64,000 bases of DNA from Muribaculaceae bacterium (GTDB lineage: Bacteria; Bacteroidota; Bacteroidia; Bacteroidales; Muribaculaceae), in assembly GCA_022510425.1 (NCBI GenBank), contig JAFLTO010000004.1, positions 1 to 64,000 of the forward strand, given 5' to 3'. The position numbers were made by a program, and so were the translations under genes. How positions within the stretch are numbered: position 1 is the stretch's first letter; each line of letters begins with the position of its first letter. The notes under the pieces were generated by a model. The model had not been told where the DNA came from. It ran no database searches and worked only from the letters and a program-made list of their open reading frames with translations. This document shows positions 42,654-51,286 of the stretch, piece after piece.

Positions 42654-45245
42654 ATGAATTTTAATAATTTCACCATTAAATCTCAGGAGGTCATCCAGAA
42701 AGCTATTGACCTCACCCGACAAAACGGTCAGCAACTGATCGAACCGGTGCATATTCTTAAAGCTCTTATCGGGGAGAGCGAGACCATTGTGAATTTTGTT
42801 TTTCAAAAACTTGGAGCCAATCTCAATTCGGTAAATCTGGCTATCGATAAAGATATCCAATCCCTTCCGAAAGTGAGCGGTGGAGATGTCACACTTAGCC
42901 GTGAAAGTAATGATGCTCTTCAGAAAGCTATTGATTTCTCAAAATCCATGGGAGATGAATATGTGTCTGTTGAAGCTATCTTAATGGGTATACTTCGCAC
43001 TCGTTGCAAGGCATCACAAATCCTCAAAGATGCAGGCGTAACAGAAGATGGATTGAAAGCTGCCATCAATGAACTTCGTAAAGGCAACAAAGTGACCCAG
43101 CAAAGTGCCGAAGAATCTTATCAGGCTTTATCAAAATATGCTATTAATCTTAACGACCGGGCCCGAAATGGTAAATTAGACCCAGTTATCGGTCGAGATG
43201 AGGAAATCAGGCGTGTGCTTCAGATACTTTCTCGTAGAACCAAAAATAACCCGATGCTCGTTGGAGAACCCGGTACAGGTAAAACGGCTATAGCTGAAGG
43301 TCTGGCACATCGTATCGTTCGTGGTGACGTGCCGGAAAATCTAAAAAGCAAGCAAATTTATTCCCTTGATATGGGAGCCTTGGTAGCCGGTGCAAAATAT
43401 AAAGGTGAATTCGAGGAAAGACTTAAAGCGATTGTAAATGAAGTAACCCAAAGTGACGGCGAAATAATTCTTTTTATAGATGAAATTCATACTTTGGTTG
43501 GTGCCGGTAAAGGTGAAGGCGCTATGGATGCAGCCAATATTTTGAAACCGGCTCTGGCCCGTGGAGAACTTCGTTCTATCGGTGCCACCACTCTTGATGA
43601 ATACCAGAAATATTTCGAAAAAGACAAGGCTCTGGAACGCCGTTTCCAAAAAGTAATGGTGGATGAACCCGATGAATTGGCGGCTATCTCTATCCTTCGC
43701 GGTTTGAAGGAAAGATATGAAAACCATCACAAGGTGCGTATCATGGACGAAGCAATAATCGCTGCAGTTCAATTAAGTTGCCGTTATATCACCGACCGTT
43801 TTCTCCCTGATAAAGCTATAGACCTTATAGATGAGGCCGCTTCCAAACTTCGTCTGGAAATGGACTCAATGCCACAGGCGCTTGATGAAGCTTCTCGTAA
43901 GATTAAACAACTTGAAATAGAACGTGAGGCAATCAAACGCGAAGGTGATGACTATAAAATAAAGGAAATAGATGAAGACCTCGCCAACCTTCGTGACACT
44001 GAAAAATCTCTACTTGCCAAATGGAAAGCTGAAAAAGAGGAAATCAATAAGATACAACAAAACAAAATAGATATCGAGCAACTAAATCATGAGGCTGAAA
44101 TAGCTGAAAGAGAGGGCGATTATGCCAAAGTTGCTGAAATACGTTACAGCAAGATCAAGCAGAAGGAAGAAGAAATCAAGCAATTTCAGGAAAATCTTCA
44201 CAAGATGCAAGGTGAGGGGGCTTTGATTAAAGAGGAGGTAGATGCTGAGGACATTGCTGAAATCGTAAGCCGTTGGACAGGTATCCCTGTCAAGAAGATG
44301 GCACAAAGTGAAAAAGATAAACTTTTGCATCTTGAAGAGGAACTACATCACCGAGTAATCGGTCAAGACGATGCCATAAAGGCTGTAAGCGATGCCGTGC
44401 GTAGAAGCAGAGCGGGTCTGAATGATCCCCGTCGTCCTATCGGTTCTTTCATATTCCTCGGCACAACAGGCGTGGGTAAGACAGAATTGGCTAAAGCTTT
44501 AGCAGAATATCTGTTCGACGACGAAGACATGATGACACGTATAGATATGTCGGAATATATGGAGAAACATTCTGTTTCTCGTTTAGTTGGTGCGCCTCCG
44601 GGATACGTAGGGTATGAAGAGGGAGGACAACTCACTGAAGCTGTGCGTCGTAAACCTTATAGCGTAGTGCTTTTCGATGAAATAGAGAAAGCAAATCCGG
44701 ATGTGTTTAACATTCTTCTTCAGGTGCTCGATGATGGACGTCTTACTGATAATAAAGGCCGGTTTATCAATTTCAAGAACACTATCATTATCATGACATC
44801 CAATGAAGGTTCCAACATTATTCGCGAGAACTTCGCCAATATGAAAGAAGGTGAACGTGAGGAGACAATATACAAGACCAAGCAAGATGTAATGGACCTT
44901 CTTAAGATGAAGATTCGTCCTGAATTCCTCAATCGTATTGATGAAATAGTGATGTTCACACCTCTTAATAAGAAGGAAATACAGGAAATTGTTGATCTTC
45001 AGGTCAAGGGTGTTCAGAAGATGTTGTCGTCCAATGGTGTTACCTTGGAGGTTACCAAACCTGCTCTCGAACTCCTTGCTGAAGATGGTTACGATCCTGA
45101 ATTCGGAGCCCGTCCTGTGAAGCGAACTATCCAACGAATGGTTCTCAACCAACTATCAAAGGATATTCTTTCCCAGAAAGTCAACCGTGAGACCCCTATC
45201 AAGATAGATCGTAAAGGTGACGAGTTAGTGTTCACAAATGATTGA
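42654..45245 (+). CDS. clpB: ATP-dependent chaperone ClpB
   Basis: An 863-aa Hsp100 disaggregase that works with DnaK. An N-terminal Clp_N domain (1-145) is followed by two AAA+ modules, with Walker A GEPGTGKT (about 204) and GTTGVGKT (about 603). The middle coiled-coil domain (about 410-520) distinguishes ClpB from ClpA/ClpC. Conserved [20 protein letters not shown] and [12 protein letters not shown] are present. No clear heat-shock operator is visible; GATTTTTG at 42603-42610 is a near match to the -7 box. Confidence 0.98.
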   Translation: MNFNNFTIKSQEVIQKAIDLTRQNGQQLIEPVHILKALIGESETIVNFVFQKLGANLNSVNLAIDKDIQSLPKVSGGDVTLSRESNDALQKAIDFSKSMGDEYVSVEAILMGILRTRCKASQILKDAGVTEDGLKAAINELRKGNKVTQQSAEESYQALSKYAINLNDRARNGKLDPVIGRDEEIRRVLQILSRRTKNNPMLVGEPGTGKTAIAEGLAHRIVRGDVPENLKSKQIYSLDMGALVAGAKYKGEFEERLKAIVNEVTQSDGEIILFIDEIHTLVGAGKGEGAMDAANILKPALARGELRSIGATTLDEYQKYFEKDKALERRFQKVMVDEPDELAAISILRGLKERYENHHKVRIMDEAIIAAVQLSCRYITDRFLPDKAIDLIDEAASKLRLEMDSMPQALDEASRKIKQLEIEREAIKREGDDYKIKEIDEDLANLRDTEKSLLAKWKAEKEEINKIQQNKIDIEQLNHEAEIAEREGDYAKVAEIRYSKIKQKEEEIKQFQENLHKMQGEGALIKEEVDAEDIAEIVSRWTGIPVKKMAQSEKDKLLHLEEELHHRVIGQDDAIKAVSDAVRRSRAGLNDPRRPIGSFIFLGTTGVGKTELAKALAEYLFDDEDMMTRIDMSEYMEKHSVSRLVGAPPGYVGYEEGGQLTEAVRRKPYSVVLFDEIEKANPDVFNILLQVLDDGRLTDNKGRFINFKNTIIIMTSNEGSNIIRENFANMKEGEREETIYKTKQDVMDLLKMKIRPEFLNRIDEIVMFTPLNKKEIQEIVDLQVKGVQKMLSSNGVTLEVTKPALELLAEDGYDPEFGARPVKRTIQRMVLNQLSKDILSQKVNRETPIKIDRKGDELVFTND

Positions 45246-45268
45246 TCCATAAATAACTGAAGCCAAAG

Positions 45269-45295
45269 AATCACCGGTCACATCGGCCGGTGGTT
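45269..45295 (+). terminator. Intrinsic terminator of clpB
   Basis: AATCACCGG (45269-45277) pairs with CCGGTGGTT (45287-45295, one G-U), followed by TTCTTTATT. Confidence 0.8.
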
Positions 45296-45314
45296 TTCTT
45301 TATTAAGAGAAAAA

Positions 45315-45346
45315 TTTGGTGATTGCAAAAATTGGCATTAATTTTG
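45315..45346 (+). promoter_or_regulatory. Canonical promoter of the thioredoxin-fold gene
   Basis: TTTG (45315-45318), 20 nt, TAATTTTG (45339-45346). The expected start is near 45353, leaving a leader of more than 100 nt. Confidence 0.8.
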
Positions 45347-45360
45347 CATCAAAATATGTT

Positions 45361-45456
45361 ATATAACACAATTTTATAACAATTTAATACAATTAAGTGT
45401 TATATTATTAGAGATTATTATCGTCTGTCAGTCGCCTTGGTGGCGAGTCAACAGAC
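45361..45456 (+). promoter_or_regulatory. Structured leader of the thioredoxin-fold gene
   Basis: Two inverted repeats: ATATAACAC (45361-45369) with GTGTTATAT (45397-45405), and a two-part hairpin GTCTGT (45423-45428) with ACAGAC (45451-45456) enclosing TCGCC (45432-45436) with GGCGA (45442-45446). The second hairpin ends 3 bp before the first possible start codon (GTG 45460), so it could hide the ribosome site. Confidence 0.5.
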
Positions 45457-45459
45457 TAT

Positions 45460-45924
45460 GTGGAACTAAAACAAAGTATTGTGAAAGTTAAGCATTTATT
45501 CTTCTCGATGATTGCTGCCGCTTTCCTTTCTTCTGCAATGTCGTTCGACAAAACTCTTGAAGTGGGAAGCAATGCTCCAAAAATCGAGACAATTGATGGC
45601 ACTAACGTCGGTTATGACGCTAACTCCAAAAAAACTAAATTGATATCTTTCTGGAATCCCAAAAAACCGGCTTCCAGAATCGCAAACAGGAATCTTAGCC
45701 TTGAATATGGTGAAAATTCCGAACAAAACATCGAATTCGTCAGTATCTGCACAGACTCAGATGAGGCATTGATGAAGGAAGTGATGAAAATCGATGGAAT
45801 AAACGCCCAAAACGTTTATTCTTATTCAGAAATATCTCCTCGGGTTTTTAAAGACTACAACGTAGAGGATACACCAAAAGCCTATATGATATCTTCTGAA
45901 GGTAAAATTGTTGAAATTTTCTAA
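45460..45924 (+). CDS. Thioredoxin-fold (TlpA-like) exported protein without a CXXC motif
   Basis: A protein of up to 154 aa. Starts are GTG 45460 or GTG 45481; the latter gives a cleaner signal peptide (KVKHLFFSMIAAAFLSSAMS). The mature part follows the TlpA/AhpC-TSA pattern: VGSNAPKIETIDG, LISFWNPKKPASR, EFVSICTDSD, VEDTPKAYMISSEGKI. The redox site, normally CxxC after the FW, reads NPKKPAS, so no disulfide chemistry is possible there. It is probably a periplasmic binding or scaffold protein. It has its own promoter, structured leader and terminator. Confidence 0.7.
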   Translation: MELKQSIVKVKHLFFSMIAAAFLSSAMSFDKTLEVGSNAPKIETIDGTNVGYDANSKKTKLISFWNPKKPASRIANRNLSLEYGENSEQNIEFVSICTDSDEALMKEVMKIDGINAQNVYSYSEISPRVFKDYNVEDTPKAYMISSEGKIVEIF

Positions 45925-45946
45925 TTCTCAAATAGTAAAAGTGAAG

Positions 45947-45969
45947 AATCCCCTCCTTGGGGATTTTTT
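45947..45969 (+). terminator. Intrinsic terminator of the thioredoxin-fold gene
   Basis: AATCCCC (45947-45953), loop TCCTT, GGGGATT (45959-45965), then TTTTA. Confidence 0.88.
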
Positions 45970-45987
45970 ATTTTTAGAAAAATAGTT

Positions 45988-45995
45988 TAACTTTG
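45988..45995 (+). promoter_or_regulatory. -7 element TAACTTTG of the glucokinase gene
   Basis: An exact TAnnTTTG match lies 37 bp before the ATG. The position of the -33 box (TTTT) falls in the T-run of the preceding terminator. Confidence 0.5.
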
Positions 45996-46032
45996 TAGAT
46001 AGATCAATTACATCTTAAAATATAATCATATC

Positions 46033-47052
46033 ATGAGTAAACCCTATGTACTTGGTATTGATATAGGCGGTACCAACACAGTTTTCGGAATCGTGGATGC
46101 AAGAGGACAGGTTATTGCAAGCGATTCCATAAAGACAAGGAAACATTCCAATTTTGACGATTATGTTCAGGAGTTGCATGACGGTGTGCAACATCTTTTA
46201 GAAAAAAATGAAGCAGAAGACAAAATTCAAGGTATAGGTATAGGAGCGCCGAATGCCAACTATTATACCGGAGAAATTATAAATCCGCCAAACCTTCCTT
46301 GGGAAGGGCCAATAATTCCATTGGCAGAAAAAGTGAGCAAAGCGTTCGGAGGAATACCTGTAGCCGTTACAAATGATGCTAACGCTGCCGCTCTGGGAGA
46401 AATGACTTATGGGGCTGCACGTGGAATGAAGGATTTCATTATGATTACCCTCGGCACAGGTGTGGGATCAGGTATTGTTGTTAACGGGCAACTCGTTTAT
46501 GGTCATGATGGTTTTGCCGGAGAACTCGGTCACCTTATCGTGAAACGTAATAACGGCAGAATGTGTGGTTGTGGTCGCACAGGTTGCCTTGAAGCTTACT
46601 GCAGTGCTACAGGAGTAGCCCGCACAGCTCGTGAATTCCTCGAGGTAAGAACAGAACCTTCAACTCTACGTGATCTCCAGATTGAAGATATCACTTCTAA
46701 GGACGTCTACGACGCAGCTGTAGCAGGAGACAAGATGGCAATAGATATATTCAACTACACCGGAACAATCCTTGGTGAAGCTTTTGCAGATATGGTTTCT
46801 TTCACTTCTCCACAGGCAATCATTCTTTTCGGTGGCCTTGCCAAGAGTGGTGACCTGCTTATGAAACCGCTTCAAATAGCTTTCGACAAATCTGTTATGC
46901 CTGTATTCAAAGGTAAGACAAAGATACTCCTTTCCGAGTTAAAGGAAAGTGATGCTGCTGTGCTTGGAGCTTCCGCTCTTGGTTGGGAAGCTCGCAACCG
47001 TTTTGAAAATACGGTGACGGAAGTTAGTGGTGTAGAACAGGAAAAACCTTAA
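46033..47052 (+). CDS. ROK family glucokinase
   Basis: A 339-aa sugar kinase. It starts LGIDIGGTNTVFGIVD (phosphate-binding), has the ROK zinc motif CGCGRTGCLEAYCS and the sugar-binding EIINPPNLPWEG and AGELGHLIV segments. The closest role is phosphorylation of glucose to glucose-6-phosphate; other hexoses are possible. The 3' end overlaps the convergent maf gene by 29 bp. Confidence 0.9.
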   Translation: MSKPYVLGIDIGGTNTVFGIVDARGQVIASDSIKTRKHSNFDDYVQELHDGVQHLLEKNEAEDKIQGIGIGAPNANYYTGEIINPPNLPWEGPIIPLAEKVSKAFGGIPVAVTNDANAAALGEMTYGAARGMKDFIMITLGTGVGSGIVVNGQLVYGHDGFAGELGHLIVKRNNGRMCGCGRTGCLEAYCSATGVARTAREFLEVRTEPSTLRDLQIEDITSKDVYDAAVAGDKMAIDIFNYTGTILGEAFADMVSFTSPQAIILFGGLAKSGDLLMKPLQIAFDKSVMPVFKGKTKILLSELKESDAAVLGASALGWEARNRFENTVTEVSGVEQEKP

Positions 47053-47614
47053 AATTCTTCAGAACCTGATATAGACGGTGAACAGGTAATCCCATCACAT
47101 TATAGAAACTACCGTCGATTTTTGCTACAGCCACAGCCCCGATCCATTCTTGGATTCCATAAGCTCCGGCTTTGTCTAAAGGATGGAATGTATCGACATA
47201 ATAGCGGATCTCATCTTCGGTGAGGTCCGCAAATTTTACATAACTTTCTGTAGTGAATGATGCCCGATTATTTTTTGTAGCTACGGTAACCCCCGTGGTG
47301 ACCATATGGGTTTTACCGGATAGAAACATCAACATTTTCGCTGCATCTTCCGAATCTTTCGGTTTCCCTAATATTTTGCCATCACAGATCACAATGGTAT
47401 CTGCTGTAATTATTAAATCATTATCCCCAATCCTTTTAAGGAATTCATCAGCTTTTTTGTTGGCTATAAATTCTGACACTTTTTCCGGTTCCAAATCATG
47501 GGGGTAACTTTCGTCTATTCCTTCTAATGTCACAACAGTGAAAGGTATCCTCAGCATCGAGAGAATTTCTCTTCTTCTTGGGGAATTGCTGGCCAATAGT
47601 ATTTTATACGACAT
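47024..47614 (-). CDS. Maf family nucleotide pyrophosphatase
   Basis: A 196-aa protein with the Maf signature LLASNSPRRREILSML (6-21), then ADTIVICDGKILGKP and the AGAYGIQEW block. Maf proteins hydrolyse non-canonical or excess nucleoside triphosphates (dTTP, UTP, modified pyrimidines) and were first noted as septum inhibitors. It is the last gene of a minus-strand run from bamD and overlaps the DUF2520 gene by 11 bp. Confidence 0.93.
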   Translation of the reverse strand: MSYKILLASNSPRRREILSMLRIPFTVVTLEGIDESYPHDLEPEKVSEFIANKKADEFLKRIGDNDLIITADTIVICDGKILGKPKDSEDAAKMLMFLSGKTHMVTTGVTVATKNNRASFTTESYVKFADLTEDEIRYYVDTFHPLDKAGAYGIQEWIGAVAVAKIDGSFYNVMGLPVHRLYQVLKNFKVFPVLHH

Positions 47615-48323
47615 TATTTCTTTCTTTTATAAGTTGTGATAATTGTTTATAGATTTCTTGCACTCCGGGATTGGAAGCCAACATCTTAAGGTGGTCTTCA
47701 ATCACATTATTATCGCCTCTGACAGCCGGACCGGTCTGGGCTTCTTTCGGAGACAGCTTATATAATTTATTAATTGTTTGTTTCATTAAAGGTAAAATCA
47801 CAGAAAAATCAATTCCGGTGTCTTTAAGAGTTTCTTCTGAAATGCCAGCCAATGCATTAGTGAAATTGCATGCAAACACAGAGGCCAGATGTAATTTTTT
47901 CCTTGATTCAGAATCAGCCATTATAATTTTATTTGAAAACAGGCTCCCCACCTCTTTCAGCTTTGACACTGTGGAAGGATCTGAACCCTCTATAAATACA
48001 GGAATTTCTTTATAATCCAATTCCACACCTTTTGTAAATGTCTGTAACGGATAGAACACTCCTGTCTTCTTCCCTTTTAAGGCTGAAAGGGATACAGAAC
48101 CGGAGGTATGAGCAATTATTGCATCTATATCTGCCACTCTTGAAGCTACTTCTTCGATAGCATTGTCTGAGACGCATATCAATATTACATCCGTGGGTTG
48201 ATTCAAACCATCTAATGTGCGTGAATCCACCTTGTTAACATCTGCCGCTCCCTTGAATGCAGAATAAAGGTGATTGGCCACATTCCCATTGCCAATAATT
48301 GTAATTTTCAGATTCTTTATCAT
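47604..48323 (-). CDS. DUF2520 Rossmann-like protein
   Basis: A 239-aa protein: N-terminal NAD(P)-type Rossmann domain (ITIIGNGNVANHL, 8-20) and a C-terminal helical DUF2520 domain (NFTNALAGISEETL, AQTGPAVRGD). It is related to pyrroline-5-carboxylate reductase and 6-phosphogluconate dehydrogenase-like folds, but its substrate is unknown. It overlaps maf by 11 bp and the preceding gene by 4 bp. In Bacteroides relatives, as I recall, a KdsC-type phosphatase often sits between this gene and maf; none is present here. Confidence 0.85.
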   Translation of the reverse strand: MIKNLKITIIGNGNVANHLYSAFKGAADVNKVDSRTLDGLNQPTDVILICVSDNAIEEVASRVADIDAIIAHTSGSVSLSALKGKKTGVFYPLQTFTKGVELDYKEIPVFIEGSDPSTVSKLKEVGSLFSNKIIMADSESRKKLHLASVFACNFTNALAGISEETLKDTGIDFSVILPLMKQTINKLYKLSPKEAQTGPAVRGDNNVIEDHLKMLASNPGVQEIYKQLSQLIKERNNVV

Positions 48324-49372
48324 AATTGCCGGCTTAGATTATTGCTTAAAATAGGAATATGACCCATGGTTAACCTTAAATTTAATTCCACGCAAGGATT
48401 TATTCTCCCTGCTGCATCCGCAAGTAGATCTATTCCCAGATAACCTTGATAATATGGAGCAATTAGTGTTTCAATTGTTTTCTTCTGCGCTTTTATAATT
48501 TTGTCGTTGAAGGTGGGAACAGATGTCTTTATTAAATAAAATAATTCTTCCTGTGGCTTATTGATATTTCCTTTATATTTACCTCTTGAAGATGTCTCAA
48601 AAACCGATACTCCCATAAAAATAACATTTGCATCTCTAATTTCCCATTCTGTGGCAAAGTCAAAAGTTCTTTCCCATTTGGGTTCAGCTATCACGCTTCC
48701 CTGTTGCCTTATCACTCCATGGCTCCATTCCATAAGTCCCTTCCTTGTGATATGATCTGACACAACTATTCCTCTACCTGAACTGCTCCAGGGAGCTTTG
48801 AAATATGCCAACGGATTCTTGTGAAGAAAATCCTTCACTTCGTCCAATGAAAATAACTCTTTTGGAAGATTCAATAATTCTGTATGGAGAAATTCTCCTA
48901 TTTTTTCTCTGAAAAAGATTGCGGTTCTTCTGTGAGACAGATTCCTTAAATTATCCAATTCACCAAGTGAAGGCATCAAATCAGCCTTCACTCCGTTTTC
49001 CATTAAATCCCTCACTATGGCATGATCCCATCCCCATGGCACGATTCGTGAAATTTTTTCATTTATTTCCGAAAGATCATTTAAGGTAATGATATTCAAA
49101 TTTTTCTCCACAGCCAGATCATGACCGAAAAGATTTGATAAGTTTTTACGGGAAATCTCGTCTCTCAATAGAATAAAATCGCCGTTGGCGGCATATAAAG
49201 CCGGCAACAGCGCTTTTTCTTTGCGGAGTTTCATCACTAAAGCCGGAGGAGTATATGGACCTTTCCCTACACCCAAAGCCAAGTCATGCTCCGGATTGAA
49301 TACATAAAGAGTCTTAGTCGCCGAGATGGTCTCTTTCTTTGGAAGGATTGGCGAAATACAGTTTGTGTTCAA
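48320..49372 (-). CDS. Uncharacterised ATP-grasp-like protein
   Basis: A 350-aa protein of unknown function, with features of the ATP-grasp fold: FKAPWSSSGRGIVV (phosphate-loop-like), and INPCVELNLRLTMGHI near the end (metal-binding E/N segment). It carries the Bacteroidetes block LYVFNPEHDLALG. The ATG at 49372 makes a 59-bp overlap with the Rpb6/omega gene; relatives as I recall begin close to LYVFNPEHD, but no ATG, GTG or TTG occurs there. Either the long overlap is real or a rare start is used. Confidence 0.7.
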   Translation of the reverse strand: MNTNCISPILPKKETISATKTLYVFNPEHDLALGVGKGPYTPPALVMKLRKEKALLPALYAANGDFILLRDEISRKNLSNLFGHDLAVEKNLNIITLNDLSEINEKISRIVPWGWDHAIVRDLMENGVKADLMPSLGELDNLRNLSHRRTAIFFREKIGEFLHTELLNLPKELFSLDEVKDFLHKNPLAYFKAPWSSSGRGIVVSDHITRKGLMEWSHGVIRQQGSVIAEPKWERTFDFATEWEIRDANVIFMGVSVFETSSRGKYKGNINKPQEELFYLIKTSVPTFNDKIIKAQKKTIETLIAPYYQGYLGIDLLADAAGRINPCVELNLRLTMGHIPILSNNLSRQL

Positions 49373-49649
49373 GATATTCTTGAGTAGCTATCAGTGTAGG
49401 CTTCGGAAGTTTCTCATAGAATTTTGAAATTTCGATCTGCTCCCTGTTTTCCGACACTTCTTCAAGGTTGTCGGTTGATGCGAATTCCTGAAGTTTTTTC
49501 TCAAGTTCTTTCTTCATGTCCACCGCAATCTGGTTGGCACGTTTACCAATAATACATACAGTTTCATAAACGTTGCCGGTTTGTTCCGCCATTTCAATCA
49601 TGTCGCGGGTCACGGTGTTGAGTGGTGCGTTAGTTTTCTTGTAATCCAC
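49314..49649 (-). CDS. RNA polymerase omega/Rpb6-like subunit
   Basis: A 111-aa protein. The N-terminal half (NTVTRDMIEMAEQTGNVYETVCIIGKRANQIA) matches the Bacteroidetes Rpb6/omega family, small subunits that help assemble RNA polymerase around beta-prime. The C-terminal part is charged and helical, with a KPTLIATQEYLEH block. It sits 15 bp after bamD on the same strand, the usual Bacteroidetes arrangement. Confidence 0.85.
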   Translation of the reverse strand: MDYKKTNAPLNTVTRDMIEMAEQTGNVYETVCIIGKRANQIAVDMKKELEKKLQEFASTDNLEEVSENREQIEISKFYEKLPKPTLIATQEYLEHKLYFANPSKERDHLGD

Positions 49650-49664
49650 TTTGCTTATAATTTA

Positions 49665-50468
49665 TTATTCTACTGCGGCATGTCGCCTTGCTATTTCATA
49701 AATATTATCAGCTTCCCGTCTGTTCTTGGTGTCGGGATAGTTGTTGGTGTAGGAATAATACTCATCCACCACGTCTCTATATCTTTCGGCCTTCTTTTCA
49801 TCCACGCTCAATCTGGCTTCTTGATATTTAGCTTTGAGGATAAGCAACTCAAAATCTTCACGGTATTTCGACACCGGAAAATCTTTCAATGCGTTTTGTG
49901 CTGTGATTATCGCAGCATTATAATTGTTCCCCATAAAGTTGCCCATGTTGTAGTATAACTGGGCGTTCTGTAATTCTTTAAGGGTGAGTTTATCTCTCAT
50001 TTCGTTAATTGCGTTTTGAGCTATCGAAACCCTGTCGCTATCGGGATAATAGTCGATAAATCCCTGTAATTCTTCTATAGCTTTCTTAGTGGGCGACTGA
50101 TCGAGCTGAGGATCAGGTGAATCAAGATAATAACCATAACCTGAATAGAATCTTGCCAATTCAGCAAATTTTCCCCTGGGATATCTGGAATAATATGTCT
50201 TGAAATAAAGACCTGAATTAAGATAGTCTTTATTTTCAAAATTAGACATTGCCAGCAAAAAGAGGGCCTCTTCTCCGTTGGCTGTGCCTCTTAAAGGTGT
50301 ATAGATTGTTTCAAGAATTGTGGCTGCCTGACTGAATCGCCTGTCGTCAAAAGCTCTTTTGGCATAATCATACTTATAGTCCACGTCTCTGCTTTTTAGC
50401 ACCTTATTGTATTCACCACACGAACACAATGCAAGCAAGAGGGGGAGCCATAAAAAAACTTTGTACAT
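49665..50468 (-). CDS. bamD: Outer membrane assembly lipoprotein BamD
   Basis: A 267-aa lipoprotein: signal peptide with lipobox LCSC followed by GEYNKVLKS, then TPR-like repeats (YAKRAFDDRRFSQAATILE, YLNSGLYFKTYYSRYPRGKFAE, IEELQGFIDYYPDSD). BamD works with BamA to insert beta-barrel proteins such as the porins in this window. It is the first gene of a five-gene minus-strand run. Confidence 0.93.
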   Translation of the reverse strand: MYKVFLWLPLLLALCSCGEYNKVLKSRDVDYKYDYAKRAFDDRRFSQAATILETIYTPLRGTANGEEALFLLAMSNFENKDYLNSGLYFKTYYSRYPRGKFAELARFYSGYGYYLDSPDPQLDQSPTKKAIEELQGFIDYYPDSDRVSIAQNAINEMRDKLTLKELQNAQLYYNMGNFMGNNYNAAIITAQNALKDFPVSKYREDFELLILKAKYQEARLSVDEKKAERYRDVVDEYYSYTNNYPDTKNRREADNIYEIARRHAAVE

Positions 50469-50491
50469 TCCTTGGAGTATAGTTTGGGGTG

Positions 50492-50499
50492 CAAATTTA
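50492..50499 (-). promoter_or_regulatory. -7 element of the bamD operon
   Basis: TAAATTTG on the minus strand, 24 bp before the bamD start. The -33 position falls in the heptamer repeat at 50508-50539 and is not a good match. Confidence 0.5.
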
Positions 50500-50507
50500 A
50501 TAAATAA

Positions 50508-50539
50508 AGTTTAAACTTGAAAGTTTAAACTTGAAAGTT
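50508..50539. repeat. 14-bp direct repeat built of two heptamers, between divergent operons
   Basis: AGTTTAAACTTGAA occurs twice in tandem (50508-50521, 50522-50535), followed by AGTT. It can be read as AGTTTAA and ACTTGAA alternating, the latter close to the ACTTGTC units near clpB. Confidence 0.7.
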
Positions 50540-50573
50540 GGTGATTGTTGTTTTTCTTTCACTAAATTTTAGG

Positions 50574-50581
50574 TAATTTTG
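50574..50581 (+). promoter_or_regulatory. -7 element for the PASTA gene, near-leaderless
   Basis: TAATTTTG ends six bases before the preferred ATG at 50588. A -33 box is weak. It suggests a transcript with little or no leader. Confidence 0.45.
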
Positions 50582-50587
50582 AACCCT

Positions 50588-51286
50588 ATGAACAAGGATT
50601 TCTATTTCAATCGTCACCCCGTTATAGCCAATTTTTTAATAATTATATTGGTGGCTATAATTGGGTTGGTTATTATTTTCATATCCTTGAATATATTCAC
50701 TCGCCATGGGGAATGGGAAACCGTGCCTGAAGTGGAAAACACATCTTTTACTAATGCAATCAATATTCTTCATGAAAAGGGTTTCCGTACCGATATCCGG
50801 GATTCAGTTTTCAAGGAAGAGATTTCTCCCGGTTTCGTCGTGGAGCAGTTCCCAAAAGCAGGTTCGAAAGTAAAGCCAGGCAGAAAGATTTTCCTCTATA
50901 TCAATGCTGTGCATCCGCGTGAATATATTATTGATCCCGACAAAAGCATGTCCGGAGAAGCCTTGAAGGGTTATTCCCTTCGTCAAGGACTTGCGAAACT
51001 TGAAGAATTAGGCTTCAGGAAAGTGAATGTTGTCACCATCCCCGGCGACAACGACCGCATAATCCGTCTTATTGCCAACGGTAAGACTGTGTCAAAGATG
51101 GAGAAGGTGCCTGTGACAGCATTGATTACGGTGGAAGTATATGACGGCCAGACCAACCGCATCACAGATTCTATTCTTGATGAGGAATATCTCCAATATG
51201 TCACTGAAGTGGAAGACGAAGATTATAGCAAGTCATATTCTGAAGACGATGAGTTGTTTGACGCTGAACCTGTGTATGTGCAATGA
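50588..51286 (+). CDS. PASTA domain membrane protein
   Basis: A 232-aa protein from ATG 50588 (a TTG three codons earlier lies in the promoter). One N-terminal membrane helix (ANFLIIILVAIIGLVIIFISL) is followed by two PASTA-like domains in the periplasm (VPEVENTSFTNAINILHEKG and VVEQFPKAGSKVKPGRK; GYSLRQGLAKLEELGF). An acidic tail ends the protein. PASTA domains bind peptidoglycan fragments. Its stop overlaps the rluD-type gene by 4 bp. Confidence 0.9.
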   Translation: MNKDFYFNRHPVIANFLIIILVAIIGLVIIFISLNIFTRHGEWETVPEVENTSFTNAINILHEKGFRTDIRDSVFKEEISPGFVVEQFPKAGSKVKPGRKIFLYINAVHPREYIIDPDKSMSGEALKGYSLRQGLAKLEELGFRKVNVVTIPGDNDRIIRLIANGKTVSKMEKVPVTALITVEVYDGQTNRITDSILDEEYLQYVTEVEDEDYSKSYSEDDELFDAEPVYVQ

